A stretch of DNA of 49,260 nucleotides from assembly GCA_020444205.1 (NCBI GenBank), contig JAHLLJ010000014.1:1-49260 (forward strand), in the 5' to 3' direction. How positions within the stretch are numbered: position 1 is the first letter of the stretch; each line of letters opens with the position of its first letter. The DNA comes from Deltaproteobacteria bacterium (lineage in GTDB: Bacteria; Desulfobacterota; Desulfarculia; Desulfarculales; Desulfarculaceae). Under the pieces are notes generated by a model, which did no database searches, was not told the DNA's origin, and saw only the letters and a list, made by a program, of their open reading frames with translations. Shown one piece after another: positions 35,008 through 42,752 of this stretch. The translations under genes were made by a program, and so were the position numbers.

Positions 35008-35810
35008 CTCAACTCCTCCAGGGCGGCCAAAACCGCGTGGTTGAAGCCTGCCGGGCCGGCCAAGGGCTCCTTGATCAATCCTTCCAACGCCATCTCGGCG
35101 TGGCTTCCGCCATGCTGGGCCACCAGCACCGGCCGCTCCACCGCCTGAAGCATGCTCAGGTCGTTGGGCGCGTCCCCCAGGGCCATGGTCCTCAGCTCCG
35201 GGTCATGCTTGGCGTATAGCACCGAGAGCAGGCGCACCGCCTTGCCTTTGTCACCCCCACCCAGGCAGTGCCAAAAGCGGCCCCCCTGAGTGAGCTGCAA
35301 GCCAGCTTCGGCGGCCGCATCACTAAGGGCCTTGGCGGCCTTATCATCACCTGGGGGTAAAAGGGGCTCGTTGAACTCACGCTCGCGGGCCCTGGCCGCC
35401 TGCTCCTTGCTCAGGCCGGTGATCTTGGCTACCTCGCGGTCGCTGAGGTCGGCAAAGCCCTTTAGCCCCAGCTTGTCCTTGAACGCGGCCAGGCGGCCGC
35501 GCACCTCGGTGATGGGCAAGCCTATCTCCAGCACCCGCCAACCCTCGCCCGCGTTTTGCCAGGGGTCGCCCTTGGCCACGGGGTTGCCTTCCGGCGCAAA
35601 GACCCCGCCCCCGTTCTCGGTGATGATGGGTGCTTGCAAACCCAGCTCGGCGTGCAGGGGGAGCATCTCGGCCCTGGTCTTGGAGGAGCACAGCACCAGA
35701 GGGATGCCCCGGCTTTTGAGCTCCTGAAGGGCGGGCAGGGCCGGTTGATAGGAATAGGTGTGGTGATCCAGCAGGGTTCCATCCAAGTCGCTGAAGATCA
35801 CCAGACCCAT
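35004..35810 (-). CDS. HAD-IIB phosphatase, mannosyl-3-phosphoglycerate phosphatase-like
   Basis: 268 residues. HAD motif I is FSDLDGTLLD at 6-15; CSSKTRAEM holds motif II (Ser/Thr) and matches the MpgP/YedP subfamily, as does PIITENGGGVFAP. The type IIB cap lies between; motif III Lys and motif IV GDAPNDLSML follow. The family removes phosphate from mannosyl- or glucosyl-3-phosphoglycerate to give the compatible solutes mannosylglycerate or glucosylglycerate. No synthase gene is in the window. It lies between thiC (3 bases away) and birA (overlapping), so a phosphatase role tied to the vitamin operon cannot be excluded. Confidence 0.8.
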   Translation of the reverse strand: MGLVIFSDLDGTLLDHHTYSYQPALPALQELKSRGIPLVLCSSKTRAEMLPLHAELGLQAPIITENGGGVFAPEGNPVAKGDPWQNAGEGWRVLEIGLPITEVRGRLAAFKDKLGLKGFADLSDREVAKITGLSKEQAARAREREFNEPLLPPGDDKAAKALSDAAAEAGLQLTQGGRFWHCLGGGDKGKAVRLLSVLYAKHDPELRTMALGDAPNDLSMLQAVERPVLVAQHGGSHAEMALEGLIKEPLAGPAGFNHAVLAALEELS

Positions 35811-35813
35811 ATT

Positions 35814-37109
35814 CTAGTCCTTTCCGTGCAGATGCTCGTTGACCAGTTTCATGGCGCAATACTTGCCGCACATGGTGCAGACCTCCTCCTCGCCCGGAGG
35901 GCTGCCCGCGCGCATGGCCTTGGCGGTCTTGGGGTCCAGACACAGGCTGAACATGGCCTCCCAGTCCATGGCCTTGCGGGCCTTGGCCATGTCCCGGTCC
36001 CGGTCAATAGCCGCCTGGTTGCCCCGGGCGATGTCCGCCGCGTGCGCCGCGATGCGCGTGGTTATCACCCCTTCATATACATCATCCGGGCCGGGTAGGG
36101 CCAGATGTTCGCTGGGGGTGACGTAGCACAGGAAGTCAGCCCCGGCCCAGGCGGCCAGGGCCCCGCCGATGGCGCAGGCTACGTGGTCGTGGCCCGCGGC
36201 GATGTCGGTTACCAGAGGGCCCAGGACATAGAAAGGCGCTCCGTGGCACAGGCGCTTTTGCAGCACCACGTTGGCCTGCACCTGGTCCAAGGGCACGTGG
36301 CCCGGCCCCTCGATCATCACCTGCACCCCCGCGTCCCAGGCCCGCTGGGTCAACGCGCCCAGAGTGATCAGCTCGCTCACCTGGGCCCGGTCCGTGGCAT
36401 CGGCCAGGCAGCCGGGCCTCAGGCCGTCGCCCAACGACAGGGTCACGTCGTGCTTTTGGCAGATATCCAGCAGGCGGTCGTACTGCTCGTACAGGGGGTT
36501 TTCCTTCTCATTGGCGAGCATCCAGCAGGTCAAAAAGGAGCCGCCCCGGCTCACCACGTCGGTGATGCGGCCTTCGGAGCGCAGATGGTCCACTGCCGCG
36601 CGGGTGACCCCGCAGTGCACGGTCATGAAGTCCACGCCCTCTTGGGCCTGCTGCTCGATCACCCGGAACAGGTCCTCGTCGGTGATGTCGATGATGCCCC
36701 GGCCCTCGCCGGTCACCTCCACCGCGGCCTGGTAGATGGGCACCGTGCCCACCGGCACCGGACTCAGGTCCAGGACCTGGCGGCGCATGGCGGTGAGGTC
36801 GCCGCCGGTGGAAAGGTCCATCACCGCGTCGGCTCCAGCCTCCAGGGCGGCGGTGAGCTTCTCAGCCTCCTCGGCCGGGTCGCAGCGGTCCGGGCTGGAG
36901 CCCAGGTTGGCGTTCACTTTCACCGACAGGCCCTGGCCCACCCCATAGGGGTCCAGGCGGGTGTGGCCGGGGTTGGCGGGGATGGCTATCTTGCCCTGGG
37001 CCACCAGCTCGCGGATCTGCTCCGCGCCTTGGCCCTCCTTGGCGGCGACTTGTTCCATGGCCGGAGTAATCTTTCCGGCGCGGGCCGCTTGCAGTTGGGT
37101 TTCGCTCAT
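35814..37109 (-). CDS. thiC: Phosphomethylpyrimidine synthase (short form)
   Basis: 431 residues, the short form lacking the N-terminal extension of E. coli ThiC. It is a radical SAM enzyme that converts aminoimidazole ribotide to HMP-P. Conserved blocks include VNANLGSSPD, DAVMDLSTGGDL, TVHCGVTR, SRGGSFL, LSLGDGLRPG and EGPGHVPL. The cluster-binding cysteines are near the C-terminus in CTMCGKYC, spaced x2 and x3. It follows the thiD-thiN gene by 2 bases and so lies downstream of the TPP riboswitch. Confidence 0.95.
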   Translation of the reverse strand: MSETQLQAARAGKITPAMEQVAAKEGQGAEQIRELVAQGKIAIPANPGHTRLDPYGVGQGLSVKVNANLGSSPDRCDPAEEAEKLTAALEAGADAVMDLSTGGDLTAMRRQVLDLSPVPVGTVPIYQAAVEVTGEGRGIIDITDEDLFRVIEQQAQEGVDFMTVHCGVTRAAVDHLRSEGRITDVVSRGGSFLTCWMLANEKENPLYEQYDRLLDICQKHDVTLSLGDGLRPGCLADATDRAQVSELITLGALTQRAWDAGVQVMIEGPGHVPLDQVQANVVLQKRLCHGAPFYVLGPLVTDIAAGHDHVACAIGGALAAWAGADFLCYVTPSEHLALPGPDDVYEGVITTRIAAHAADIARGNQAAIDRDRDMAKARKAMDWEAMFSLCLDPKTAKAMRAGSPPGEEEVCTMCGKYCAMKLVNEHLHGKD

Positions 37110-37111
37110 GA

Positions 37112-38455
37112 TTATGCTCCCTGGCCGGCCAGTAAAAGCAGCCGATCCACGATAGCGCCCGGGTTACGGGCCAAAAGCCTTAGCACCGGCTCCTTGCCGG
37201 ATTCGCCGCGGTCAAATATCACCTCGGGAACCATGCCCAGGCGCTCAATAACATTGCTGGTGCCCCACTCCAAGGAGGAGCCTTCCCGCAGCTTCACCTC
37301 GGGAGGCTCGTCGGCCCTGGAAAACTCCCCCACCGTCCAGCCCAAGTCCTTGGCCCGCTCGACCAGGTCCTCGTCAAAACGGCAGGCCATGGCCGCGCGC
37401 ATGCCCGGGTCTGTGGCCATGGCCGCCAGCACGATTTTGGCCACATGGCTGCTGGCACCGGGGCGCACCGGCCCGGCGGCTTTTAGCTGGGGGCCGATGT
37501 TGGTGATGCGTCCGGCCACGGCCAGTACCTCCGCCGACGAGGCGGCGCCGGGCAGGGCGTAGCCCAATTGGCCGCGCACCTCGGGGATCATGTCCCCCAG
37601 GCCGGGCACTCCTTCCATGCGCTCGATGGCTGCGTCCATCTCGGCCAGGCAGGGGCCCAACTCAAGGCGCGGTCCCAGGTCGGCCATGGCGTTCACCGGG
37701 CCGTGGCCGTGACCCAGCACCATCCCTGCGGCAATGGCCCGGCGCACCAGAAGCCGGGCCCGCTCCACCGCCGGGGCCAGGTCCCAGCCCTGGGCCAGCA
37801 GGGTGGCGATGGCCGAGGCCAGGGTGCAGCCGGTGCCGTGGGTGTGGGGAGTGTCTATGCGCGAGGCGCTGAAAAAGTAGCTCTGTTTGCCGTCAAAGAG
37901 CAGGTCTCCCGGCTGGCCCTCCAGGTGGCCTCCCTTGATCAGGGCCGCGCCGGCCCCCAGGGACACCAACTCGGCCGCCGCGTCCTCCATGGCCGCCCGG
38001 TTGCGCACCTCGCGGCCCAGCAGGGCTTCGGCTTCGTCCAAATTGGGGGTGATCAGCGATGCTTTGGGTAGAAGCAAGGTCTTCACCGCCTCCACCGCCT
38101 CCGGGGCCAGCAAGCGACCGCCGCCCTTGGCCGCCATAACCGGGTCCACCACCACCGGAACCTTTACCAAAGCCAGGAGCCCGGCCACCAACTCCACCAA
38201 CTCGGCCGAGTGCAGCATGCCGGTCTTCACCGCGTCCAGGCCGATGTCCTCGGCCACCGCGGCGAATTGTTGCTCCACGAAGTCCAGGGGCACCGGGTGC
38301 ACCCCGCGCACCTGACGGGTGTTCTGGGCGGTCAGGGCGGTAATCACGGTCATGGCGTGCCCGCCCAAGGCCGCGGCCGCCTTGATGTCGGCTTGGATGC
38401 CCGCCCCGCCCCCACTGTCGGAACCGGCAATTATCAAGACCCTGGTTGGGGTCAT
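37112..38455 (-). CDS. thiD: ThiD-ThiN fusion: HMP/HMP-P kinase and thiamine-phosphate synthase
   Basis: 447 residues. Residues 1 to about 260 are ThiD: IAGSDSGGGAGIQADIKA at 9-26, DPVMAAKGGG and the anion-hole/catalytic region HTHGTGCTLASAIA. Residues about 270-447 are ThiN-type thiamine-phosphate synthase, with EVRGQLGYALP, GRITNIG, AKIVLAAM and the C-terminal FDRGESGKEP. ThiN replaces ThiE in archaea and some anaerobic bacteria. The fusion phosphorylates HMP-P and then joins it to the thiazole phosphate. GGAGG lies 7 bases before the ATG. First gene behind the TPP riboswitch. Confidence 0.93.
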   Translation of the reverse strand: MTPTRVLIIAGSDSGGGAGIQADIKAAAALGGHAMTVITALTAQNTRQVRGVHPVPLDFVEQQFAAVAEDIGLDAVKTGMLHSAELVELVAGLLALVKVPVVVDPVMAAKGGGRLLAPEAVEAVKTLLLPKASLITPNLDEAEALLGREVRNRAAMEDAAAELVSLGAGAALIKGGHLEGQPGDLLFDGKQSYFFSASRIDTPHTHGTGCTLASAIATLLAQGWDLAPAVERARLLVRRAIAAGMVLGHGHGPVNAMADLGPRLELGPCLAEMDAAIERMEGVPGLGDMIPEVRGQLGYALPGAASSAEVLAVAGRITNIGPQLKAAGPVRPGASSHVAKIVLAAMATDPGMRAAMACRFDEDLVERAKDLGWTVGEFSRADEPPEVKLREGSSLEWGTSNVIERLGMVPEVIFDRGESGKEPVLRLLARNPGAIVDRLLLLAGQGA

Positions 38456-38481
38456 GGCAAAACCTCCGCAATAATAGACAA

Positions 38482-38503
38482 GGGCCGCCGTAGTCGGCGG
38501 CCC
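38482..38503 (-). terminator. GC hairpin between TPP riboswitch and thiD
   Basis: Perfect 9-base stem (GGGCCGCCG with CGGCGGCCC) and 4-base loop, then TTGTCTATTATT on the minus strand. It lies between the aptamer and the thiD ribosome site. The T tract is imperfect, so it may be a riboswitch-controlled terminator or a structure affecting translation start. Confidence 0.5.
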
Positions 38504-38544
38504 CGCTCGGTCAGGGTGCTAAAAAGCTCCTTAAACGGGCGGAC

Positions 38545-38634
38545 CGTTCCCTACGCCGGAATTAACCGGATCAGGTTCTAGGGGTCGCGCCGCCTGGGCG
38601 TCGCTCTCAGCCTCGTTTGAGGCACCCCCCGGCC
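38545..38634 (-). ncRNA. TPP riboswitch (THI element)
   Basis: On the minus strand it shows the conserved order: GGGGTGCC, CTGAGA, then ACCCCT..GAACCTGATC, CGGTTAATTCCGGCG and TAGGGAA, the hallmark segments of the TPP aptamer with both the pyrimidine- and pyrophosphate-binding helices. It lies about 90 bases before the thiD-thiN ATG and begins right at the predicted transcription start. With TPP bound it should lower expression of thiD-thiN, thiC and any co-transcribed genes. Confidence 0.95.
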
Positions 38635-38643
38635 CACGATGCA

Positions 38644-38672
38644 ACACTATCAAGCGGCTGGGTCAGCGTCAA
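38644..38672 (-). promoter_or_regulatory. Promoter of the thi operon
   Basis: On the minus strand: TTGACG (complement of 38667-38672), 17 bases, TAGTGT (complement of 38644-38649). Transcription would start near 38637, just before the riboswitch. The region 38456-38790 is otherwise filled by the hairpin, the riboswitch, this promoter and the divergent mlaE promoter. Confidence 0.6.
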
Positions 38673-38701
38673 GGCGCAGGGCGCTGTTACGCCATCGTTT
38701 C

Positions 38702-38730
38702 TTGACGGCGTCCAAAGGTGGCCATATAGT
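38702..38730 (+). promoter_or_regulatory. Promoter of mlaEFD
   Basis: TTGACG (38702-38707), exactly 17 bases, TATAGT (38725-38730). The expected start near 38737 leaves a leader of about 54 bases before the mlaE ATG. Confidence 0.65.
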
Positions 38731-38790
38731 GGGAAACGTTGAACCCTTATTGGCGGGAGTCCCTGGAGCCGCCGCGGAGAAAGGGCTGCC

Positions 38791-39567
38791 ATGGGCTTGC
38801 TGCGCCCAGCGGAGTATGTGGGAAGTAATTTTCTTCATTGGCTGGAAGAGGCCGGTGAACTGCTCCTGCTGTTTTTACAATCATTTATGTGGCTGTTGCG
38901 GCCCCCTTTCCGCCTGAAGCTTTTGTTCAAGCAGATGGAATTCGTGGGCATCGGCTCCTTGGGCGTAACCATCCTCACCGGAGCCTTCACCGGCGGGGTT
39001 TTCGCCTTGCAGAGCTACCACGGATTCTCCCTGTTCGGGGCGGAGAGCCTGGTGGGCTCCACCGTGGCCCTGGCCCTTACCCGCGAGTTGGGCCCGGTGC
39101 TCACCTCTCTGATGGTCACCGGCAGGGCCGGCAGTGCCATGGCCGCCGAGCTGGGCACCATGCGGGTCACCGAACAGGTTGACGCTTTGTACGTCATGGC
39201 GGTCAACCCCATTCAATACTTGGTGGTGCCGCGCGTATTGGCCTCGGTGACCATGCTGCCGGTGCTGACCATAATCGCCGATTTCGTGGGCGTCGTGGGG
39301 GCCCATATAGTGGGGGTGGGGCTGCTGGGCATCAACCACGGCATCTTCGTTTCCAAGATAATTGAATACGTGGACTTTTCCGACATCTCCATGGGTTTGG
39401 TCAAGGCGGCCTTTTTCGGGCTGATCCTTTCCCTGGTAGGATGCTTCAAGGGTTTTTACACCACCGGCGGAGCCGAAGGCGTGGGCCGGGCCACCACCCG
39501 TGCCGTGGTCCTGGGCAGCGTATTGATTCTGGCCTCGGACTATGTGCTCACCGCGATTATGTTTTAG
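38791..39567 (+). CDS. mlaE: MlaE-type ABC permease for phospholipid transport
   Basis: 258 residues, the usual length. An amphipathic N-terminal helix precedes five to six membrane helices. Family features include GGVFALQSYHGF, LTRELGPVLTSLMVTGRAGSAMAAELGTMRVTEQVDAL (in order over residues about 89-132) and YTTGGAEGVGRATTRAVV near the end. MlaE forms the dimeric inner-membrane core that moves phospholipids between inner membrane and MCE protein. It is followed by mlaF after 6 bases, and the ribosome site is ggagaaaggg. Confidence 0.93.
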   Translation: MGLLRPAEYVGSNFLHWLEEAGELLLLFLQSFMWLLRPPFRLKLLFKQMEFVGIGSLGVTILTGAFTGGVFALQSYHGFSLFGAESLVGSTVALALTRELGPVLTSLMVTGRAGSAMAAELGTMRVTEQVDALYVMAVNPIQYLVVPRVLASVTMLPVLTIIADFVGVVGAHIVGVGLLGINHGIFVSKIIEYVDFSDISMGLVKAAFFGLILSLVGCFKGFYTTGGAEGVGRATTRAVVLGSVLILASDYVLTAIMF

Positions 39568-39573
39568 AGGATC

Positions 39574-40338
39574 ATGAGCGAAAACGGCAACATAATCGAG
39601 CTGGTGGATATACACAAGGCCTTCGGCTCGCAACAGGTGCTAAAGGGGTTGAGCCTGGGTATTCCCAAGGGCGAAACCACGGTGATTATCGGCCGCTCCG
39701 GCGGGGGCAAGAGCGTGATGCTCAAGCATATGATCGGCCTGATAAAACCAGACCAGGGCCAGGTACTGGTGGGCGGCAGCGACATCGCGCGCATGAACGA
39801 CCACCAGCTCAACCGGGTGCGGCGCCACTTTGGCATGCTCTTTCAGGAGGCCGCCCTGTTTGACTCCATGAACGTCATGGACAACGTGGCCTTCCCCCTC
39901 AGGGAGCACACCAAGCTTTCCGAAAAACAGATAAGCGAGAAGGTTTCGGAAAAGCTGGCCTTGGTGGGCTTGCCCGGGGTGGAGCACAAGATGCCCGGCG
40001 AGCTGTCCGGCGGCATGCGCAAAAGGGTGGGCCTGGCTCGGGCCATTGCCTTGGAGCCGGATATAGTCCTTTACGACGAGCCCACCACCGGCTTGGACCC
40101 GCCGCTGTCGGCGGCTATCAACCGGCTCATAGCCTACACTCAGGAGAAGCTGGGGATCACCTCGGTGATTATCAGCCACGATATTGAAGGGGCCTATGCG
40201 GTGGGCCAGAATATAGCCATGCTGTACCATGGCCAAATCATCGCCCAGGGCACTCCCGAGCAGATACGCGACAGCTCCGACGAGGTAGTGCAGCAGTTTA
40301 TTCACGGACGGCCCGAAGGACCCATAGAGGTCATATAA
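39574..40338 (+). CDS. mlaF: MlaF-type ABC transporter ATPase
   Basis: 254 residues. Walker A is GRSGGGKS at 40-47, the Q-loop is near MLFQEAALFDSMNV, the signature is LSGGMRKRVGLARA and Walker B is IVLYDEPTTGLDP, with the switch His in ISHDIEGA. These match MlaF closely. It powers the MlaE permease. The mlaD gene follows 58 bases later, a gap with a short CCGGC/GCCGG hairpin and the mlaD ribosome site GGAGG. Confidence 0.93.
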   Translation: MSENGNIIELVDIHKAFGSQQVLKGLSLGIPKGETTVIIGRSGGGKSVMLKHMIGLIKPDQGQVLVGGSDIARMNDHQLNRVRRHFGMLFQEAALFDSMNVMDNVAFPLREHTKLSEKQISEKVSEKLALVGLPGVEHKMPGELSGGMRKRVGLARAIALEPDIVLYDEPTTGLDPPLSAAINRLIAYTQEKLGITSVIISHDIEGAYAVGQNIAMLYHGQIIAQGTPEQIRDSSDEVVQQFIHGRPEGPIEVI

Positions 40339-40396
40339 AACCGGCCGACAGAGCCGGATACGTTATATACTAGGAGCCGCATTCACCGGAGGCATC

Positions 40397-41902
40397 ATGT
40401 CCGGAGTTTCCACAGAGGCCAAAGTCGGCATCTTCGTGCTGGTGGGGCTGGCCATTTTGGCCTACATGACCATACGCTTGGGTTCGTTCAAGATCGGCGG
40501 TCCCGAGGGCTACCAAGTCTACGCGGTGTTCGATCAGGCCACCGGCCTTAAGAAGATGGCCCCTGTGGAGATGGCCGGCATTCAAATCGGTCAGGTGGAA
40601 AAGATCACCCTGGACCACGGCAAGGCCAGGGTCACCATGCTGATCTCCAAGGACGTGCCCCTGTCCCAGGACGTGAACGCCCTCATCCGCACCCGCGGAG
40701 TCCTGGGCGACAAGTATGTGGCCATGGAGCCGGGCACCCCGGCCGCCCCCAAGCTGAAAAACGGGGAAAAGATAACCAGGGCCAGCGTGCCCACCGACCT
40801 GGACCAGGTTATGGCCCGGGTGGGCGAGGTGGCCGACAACATCCGCCAGATTACCGAATCCCTCAAGGTTTCCATTGCTTCCCCCGAGTCCACCCGCAAT
40901 ATCAGCGAGTCCTTGGCCAACCTGCGCGAGCTCACCGGCAGCCTCAAGACGGTGGTGTCGAGCAACGAGGCGCGCCTGAACCGCATCGTGGAAAACATGG
41001 ACCGCTTCACCGGTGATCTCAGCGAGATCTCCAGCGACAATAAGCAGGCGCTCAGCGAGACCATCAAGAACTTCCAGATCGCCAGCGCCCAGATGCAGAC
41101 CACCATCGCTTCCCTGAACTCAGTGATGACCAAGGTGGACAAGGGCGAAGGCACCATTGGCCAACTGGTCAACAACAAGCAGACCATTGATGACCTCAAC
41201 TCCACCCTGGCCTCGCTCAAGCAAGTCAGCCAGAAGATCGAAAAGGGCGAAGGCACCATCGGCAAGCTGGTCAACGACGACACCACGGTGACCAAGATCG
41301 ACGAGGCCCTGACCGGCATCAACGACTACCTGGCCCGGGCCGACGCCTGGAAGGTATTCGTGGAATACCGGGGCGAGTACATCTTTAAGGAGGAGTCGCT
41401 ACGCAGCGAACTCAACCTGAAGCTCCAGCCCAAGGCGGACAAGTTCTTCCTCATCGGCGTGGTTGACGACCCCAGGGGCAAACGCTCGGAAACTCAAAAG
41501 TACAAGACGGTTGATGAAAACGGCGTTGTCACCAAAACCGAAACCAATAGCGTCACCTACGACCGCGACGACATCACTTTCAATGTGCAGTTCGGCAAGC
41601 GGTTTTGGGACCTTACCCTCAGGGCCGGCATATTCTCCTCCACCGGCGGTTTGGGCGCGGATTACTACCTGTTCAACGACAGGCTCAAGCTGACCCTGGA
41701 GGCCTACGACTGGAGCAAGGACACCAATCCCAGGGTGCGCTTCGCGGCCAGCTACGATTTCTGGAACTCCTTCTTCCTGTCGGCCGGCGTGGATGACATC
41801 GTCAGCGACGACGGCAACGCCTCCTTTTTCATGGGCGGTGGTATCTACTTCTCCGACGACGACATCAAGTTCCTGCTTACCAGCGCCCCCTCCACACCAT
41901 AG
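40397..41902 (+). CDS. mlaD: MlaD-type MCE protein with long helical region and barrel-like C-terminus
   Basis: 501 residues, far longer than E. coli MlaD (about 180). Residues 8-27 are a single membrane helix; 38-115 are the MCE domain (QATGLKKMAPVEMAGIQIG, TRGVLGDKYVAMEPG). Residues about 120-310 are heptad-like and helical, with a repeated KGEGTIG.LVN motif occurring twice. Residues about 325-501 are beta-rich with alternating polar and hydrophobic residues, many Tyr/Phe/Trp and Asp/Gly turns, as in an outer-membrane beta barrel. Such MlaD proteins in some diderm lineages are known to bridge both membranes in one chain. No mlaA, mlaB or mlaC is nearby, which fits that design. Confidence 0.85.
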   Translation: MSGVSTEAKVGIFVLVGLAILAYMTIRLGSFKIGGPEGYQVYAVFDQATGLKKMAPVEMAGIQIGQVEKITLDHGKARVTMLISKDVPLSQDVNALIRTRGVLGDKYVAMEPGTPAAPKLKNGEKITRASVPTDLDQVMARVGEVADNIRQITESLKVSIASPESTRNISESLANLRELTGSLKTVVSSNEARLNRIVENMDRFTGDLSEISSDNKQALSETIKNFQIASAQMQTTIASLNSVMTKVDKGEGTIGQLVNNKQTIDDLNSTLASLKQVSQKIEKGEGTIGKLVNDDTTVTKIDEALTGINDYLARADAWKVFVEYRGEYIFKEESLRSELNLKLQPKADKFFLIGVVDDPRGKRSETQKYKTVDENGVVTKTETNSVTYDRDDITFNVQFGKRFWDLTLRAGIFSSTGGLGADYYLFNDRLKLTLEAYDWSKDTNPRVRFAASYDFWNSFFLSAGVDDIVSDDGNASFFMGGGIYFSDDDIKFLLTSAPSTP

Positions 41903-42009
41903 CTCGCATTTTTCATGGGAGTCGGGTGGCATGAACCAACTAACCAGCATTCATGGGACTTAGGTGGAACAAACCCGCACATCATTGAGGAACAGATTAT
42001 ACTTGGAAC

Positions 42010-42084
42010 CGGCACAGACAGCCGCCGGCAAACAAGGCGTCTGGCAAGCGAGGGCCGCAGGCGTAGCCCAAGCTACGTCGAGGC
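42010..42084. repeat. Dispersed intergenic repeat, second copy (inverted)
   Basis: Block B (42010-42038) and block A (42043-42084) are inverted copies of 29583-29611 and 29441-29482. Block A contains the hairpin CGTAGC-ccaa-GCTACG, whose loop differs from the first copy while the stem is kept. It fills much of the 272-base gap between mlaD and the usp gene; the rest of that gap has no recognisable feature. Confidence 0.75.
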
Positions 42085-42174
42085 CCGAGTGCAGACAGCA
42101 ACGCTGTGTGCCGGGGGTTGGCGCAGCCGGACACACGACCCTCATGAAAGATGCGAGCTGGAACGGAGTTAGTC

Positions 42175-42639
42175 ATGCGTTTTAAAAACATAATCGCAGC
42201 CACTGACTTTTCCGACATGGCCGAGGAGGCTCTGCGCCAAGCGGTTTCCTTGGCCCGTCAGCACCAGGCCCGCCTGTTGCTGGTGCATGTGCTCCCTCCC
42301 TTGGTTACTCCCAACCCCCTGTTGGACGAGTTCGTGGTGAATCAGACCACCCTGGCTTTGCGCCAGGGGCTTCGGGAGTCCTGCCAAAAGGAGCTGGACG
42401 AGCACCGGCGCAAAGCGGCTCCCGAGGTGGACATCGAAACCCGCCTGTTGGAGGGCGACCCCTCCCGCGAACTGAACCGCCTGGCCAAGGAGGAAAAGGC
42501 GGATCTGCTGGTTATGGGCAGCACCGGGGTTAGCGGCCTGGCGGAGACGGTATTCGGCTCCACGGCCCAAAAGATGGTGCGCAAGGCGCCCTGCTCGGTG
42601 CTGGTGGCCAGGCCTCCCGTCGAGGCAACCGCCGACTAA
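42175..42639 (+). CDS. Universal stress protein (UspA family)
   Basis: 154 residues from the ATG at 42175, with ggagtt 7-12 bases upstream; an in-frame ATG at 42151 would add 8 non-homologous residues. It begins MRFKNIIAATDFSDMAEEALR and ends with the ATP-binding signature VMGSTGVSGLAETVFGSTAQKMVRKAPCSVLVAR (G-x2-G-x9-G-S/T), so it should be the ATP-binding type. It probably has its own transcript: repeats lie upstream and 105 bases downstream separate it from the next gene. Confidence 0.9.
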   Translation: MRFKNIIAATDFSDMAEEALRQAVSLARQHQARLLLVHVLPPLVTPNPLLDEFVVNQTTLALRQGLRESCQKELDEHRRKAAPEVDIETRLLEGDPSRELNRLAKEEKADLLVMGSTGVSGLAETVFGSTAQKMVRKAPCSVLVARPPVEATAD

Positions 42640-42731
42640 AAAGCCGCGCCGCACCCTCGGCCGGGTAAAATTTCGCTGAATGGTATATAGTTATATTAAC
42701 TACTTCCGGGCCACCCTGGGGGAGGCCCGTT

Positions 42732-42752
42732 GTGAAAAACAGCTATGCGTGA
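42732..42752 (+). other. Mini-ORF overlapping the xdhC-like start codon
   Basis: A six-codon frame (GTG, then KNSYA, TGA) has a strong ribosome site GGGGGAGG (42718-42725) 6 bases before its GTG, and its last codons overlap the ATG of the next gene at 42745. The next gene itself has no ribosome site at normal distance, and an in-frame TGA at 42733 rules out an earlier start. Confidence 0.35.

Noticed and set aside
33913-35148. 411-codon plus-strand frame across the BirA operator and birA
   Set aside because: Antisense shadow of birA, whose domains are clear; the sequence is without recognisable motifs.
36105-37562. 485-codon plus-strand frame opposite thiC and thiD-thiN
   Set aside because: Shadow of two well-conserved genes; no ribosome site or family signature.
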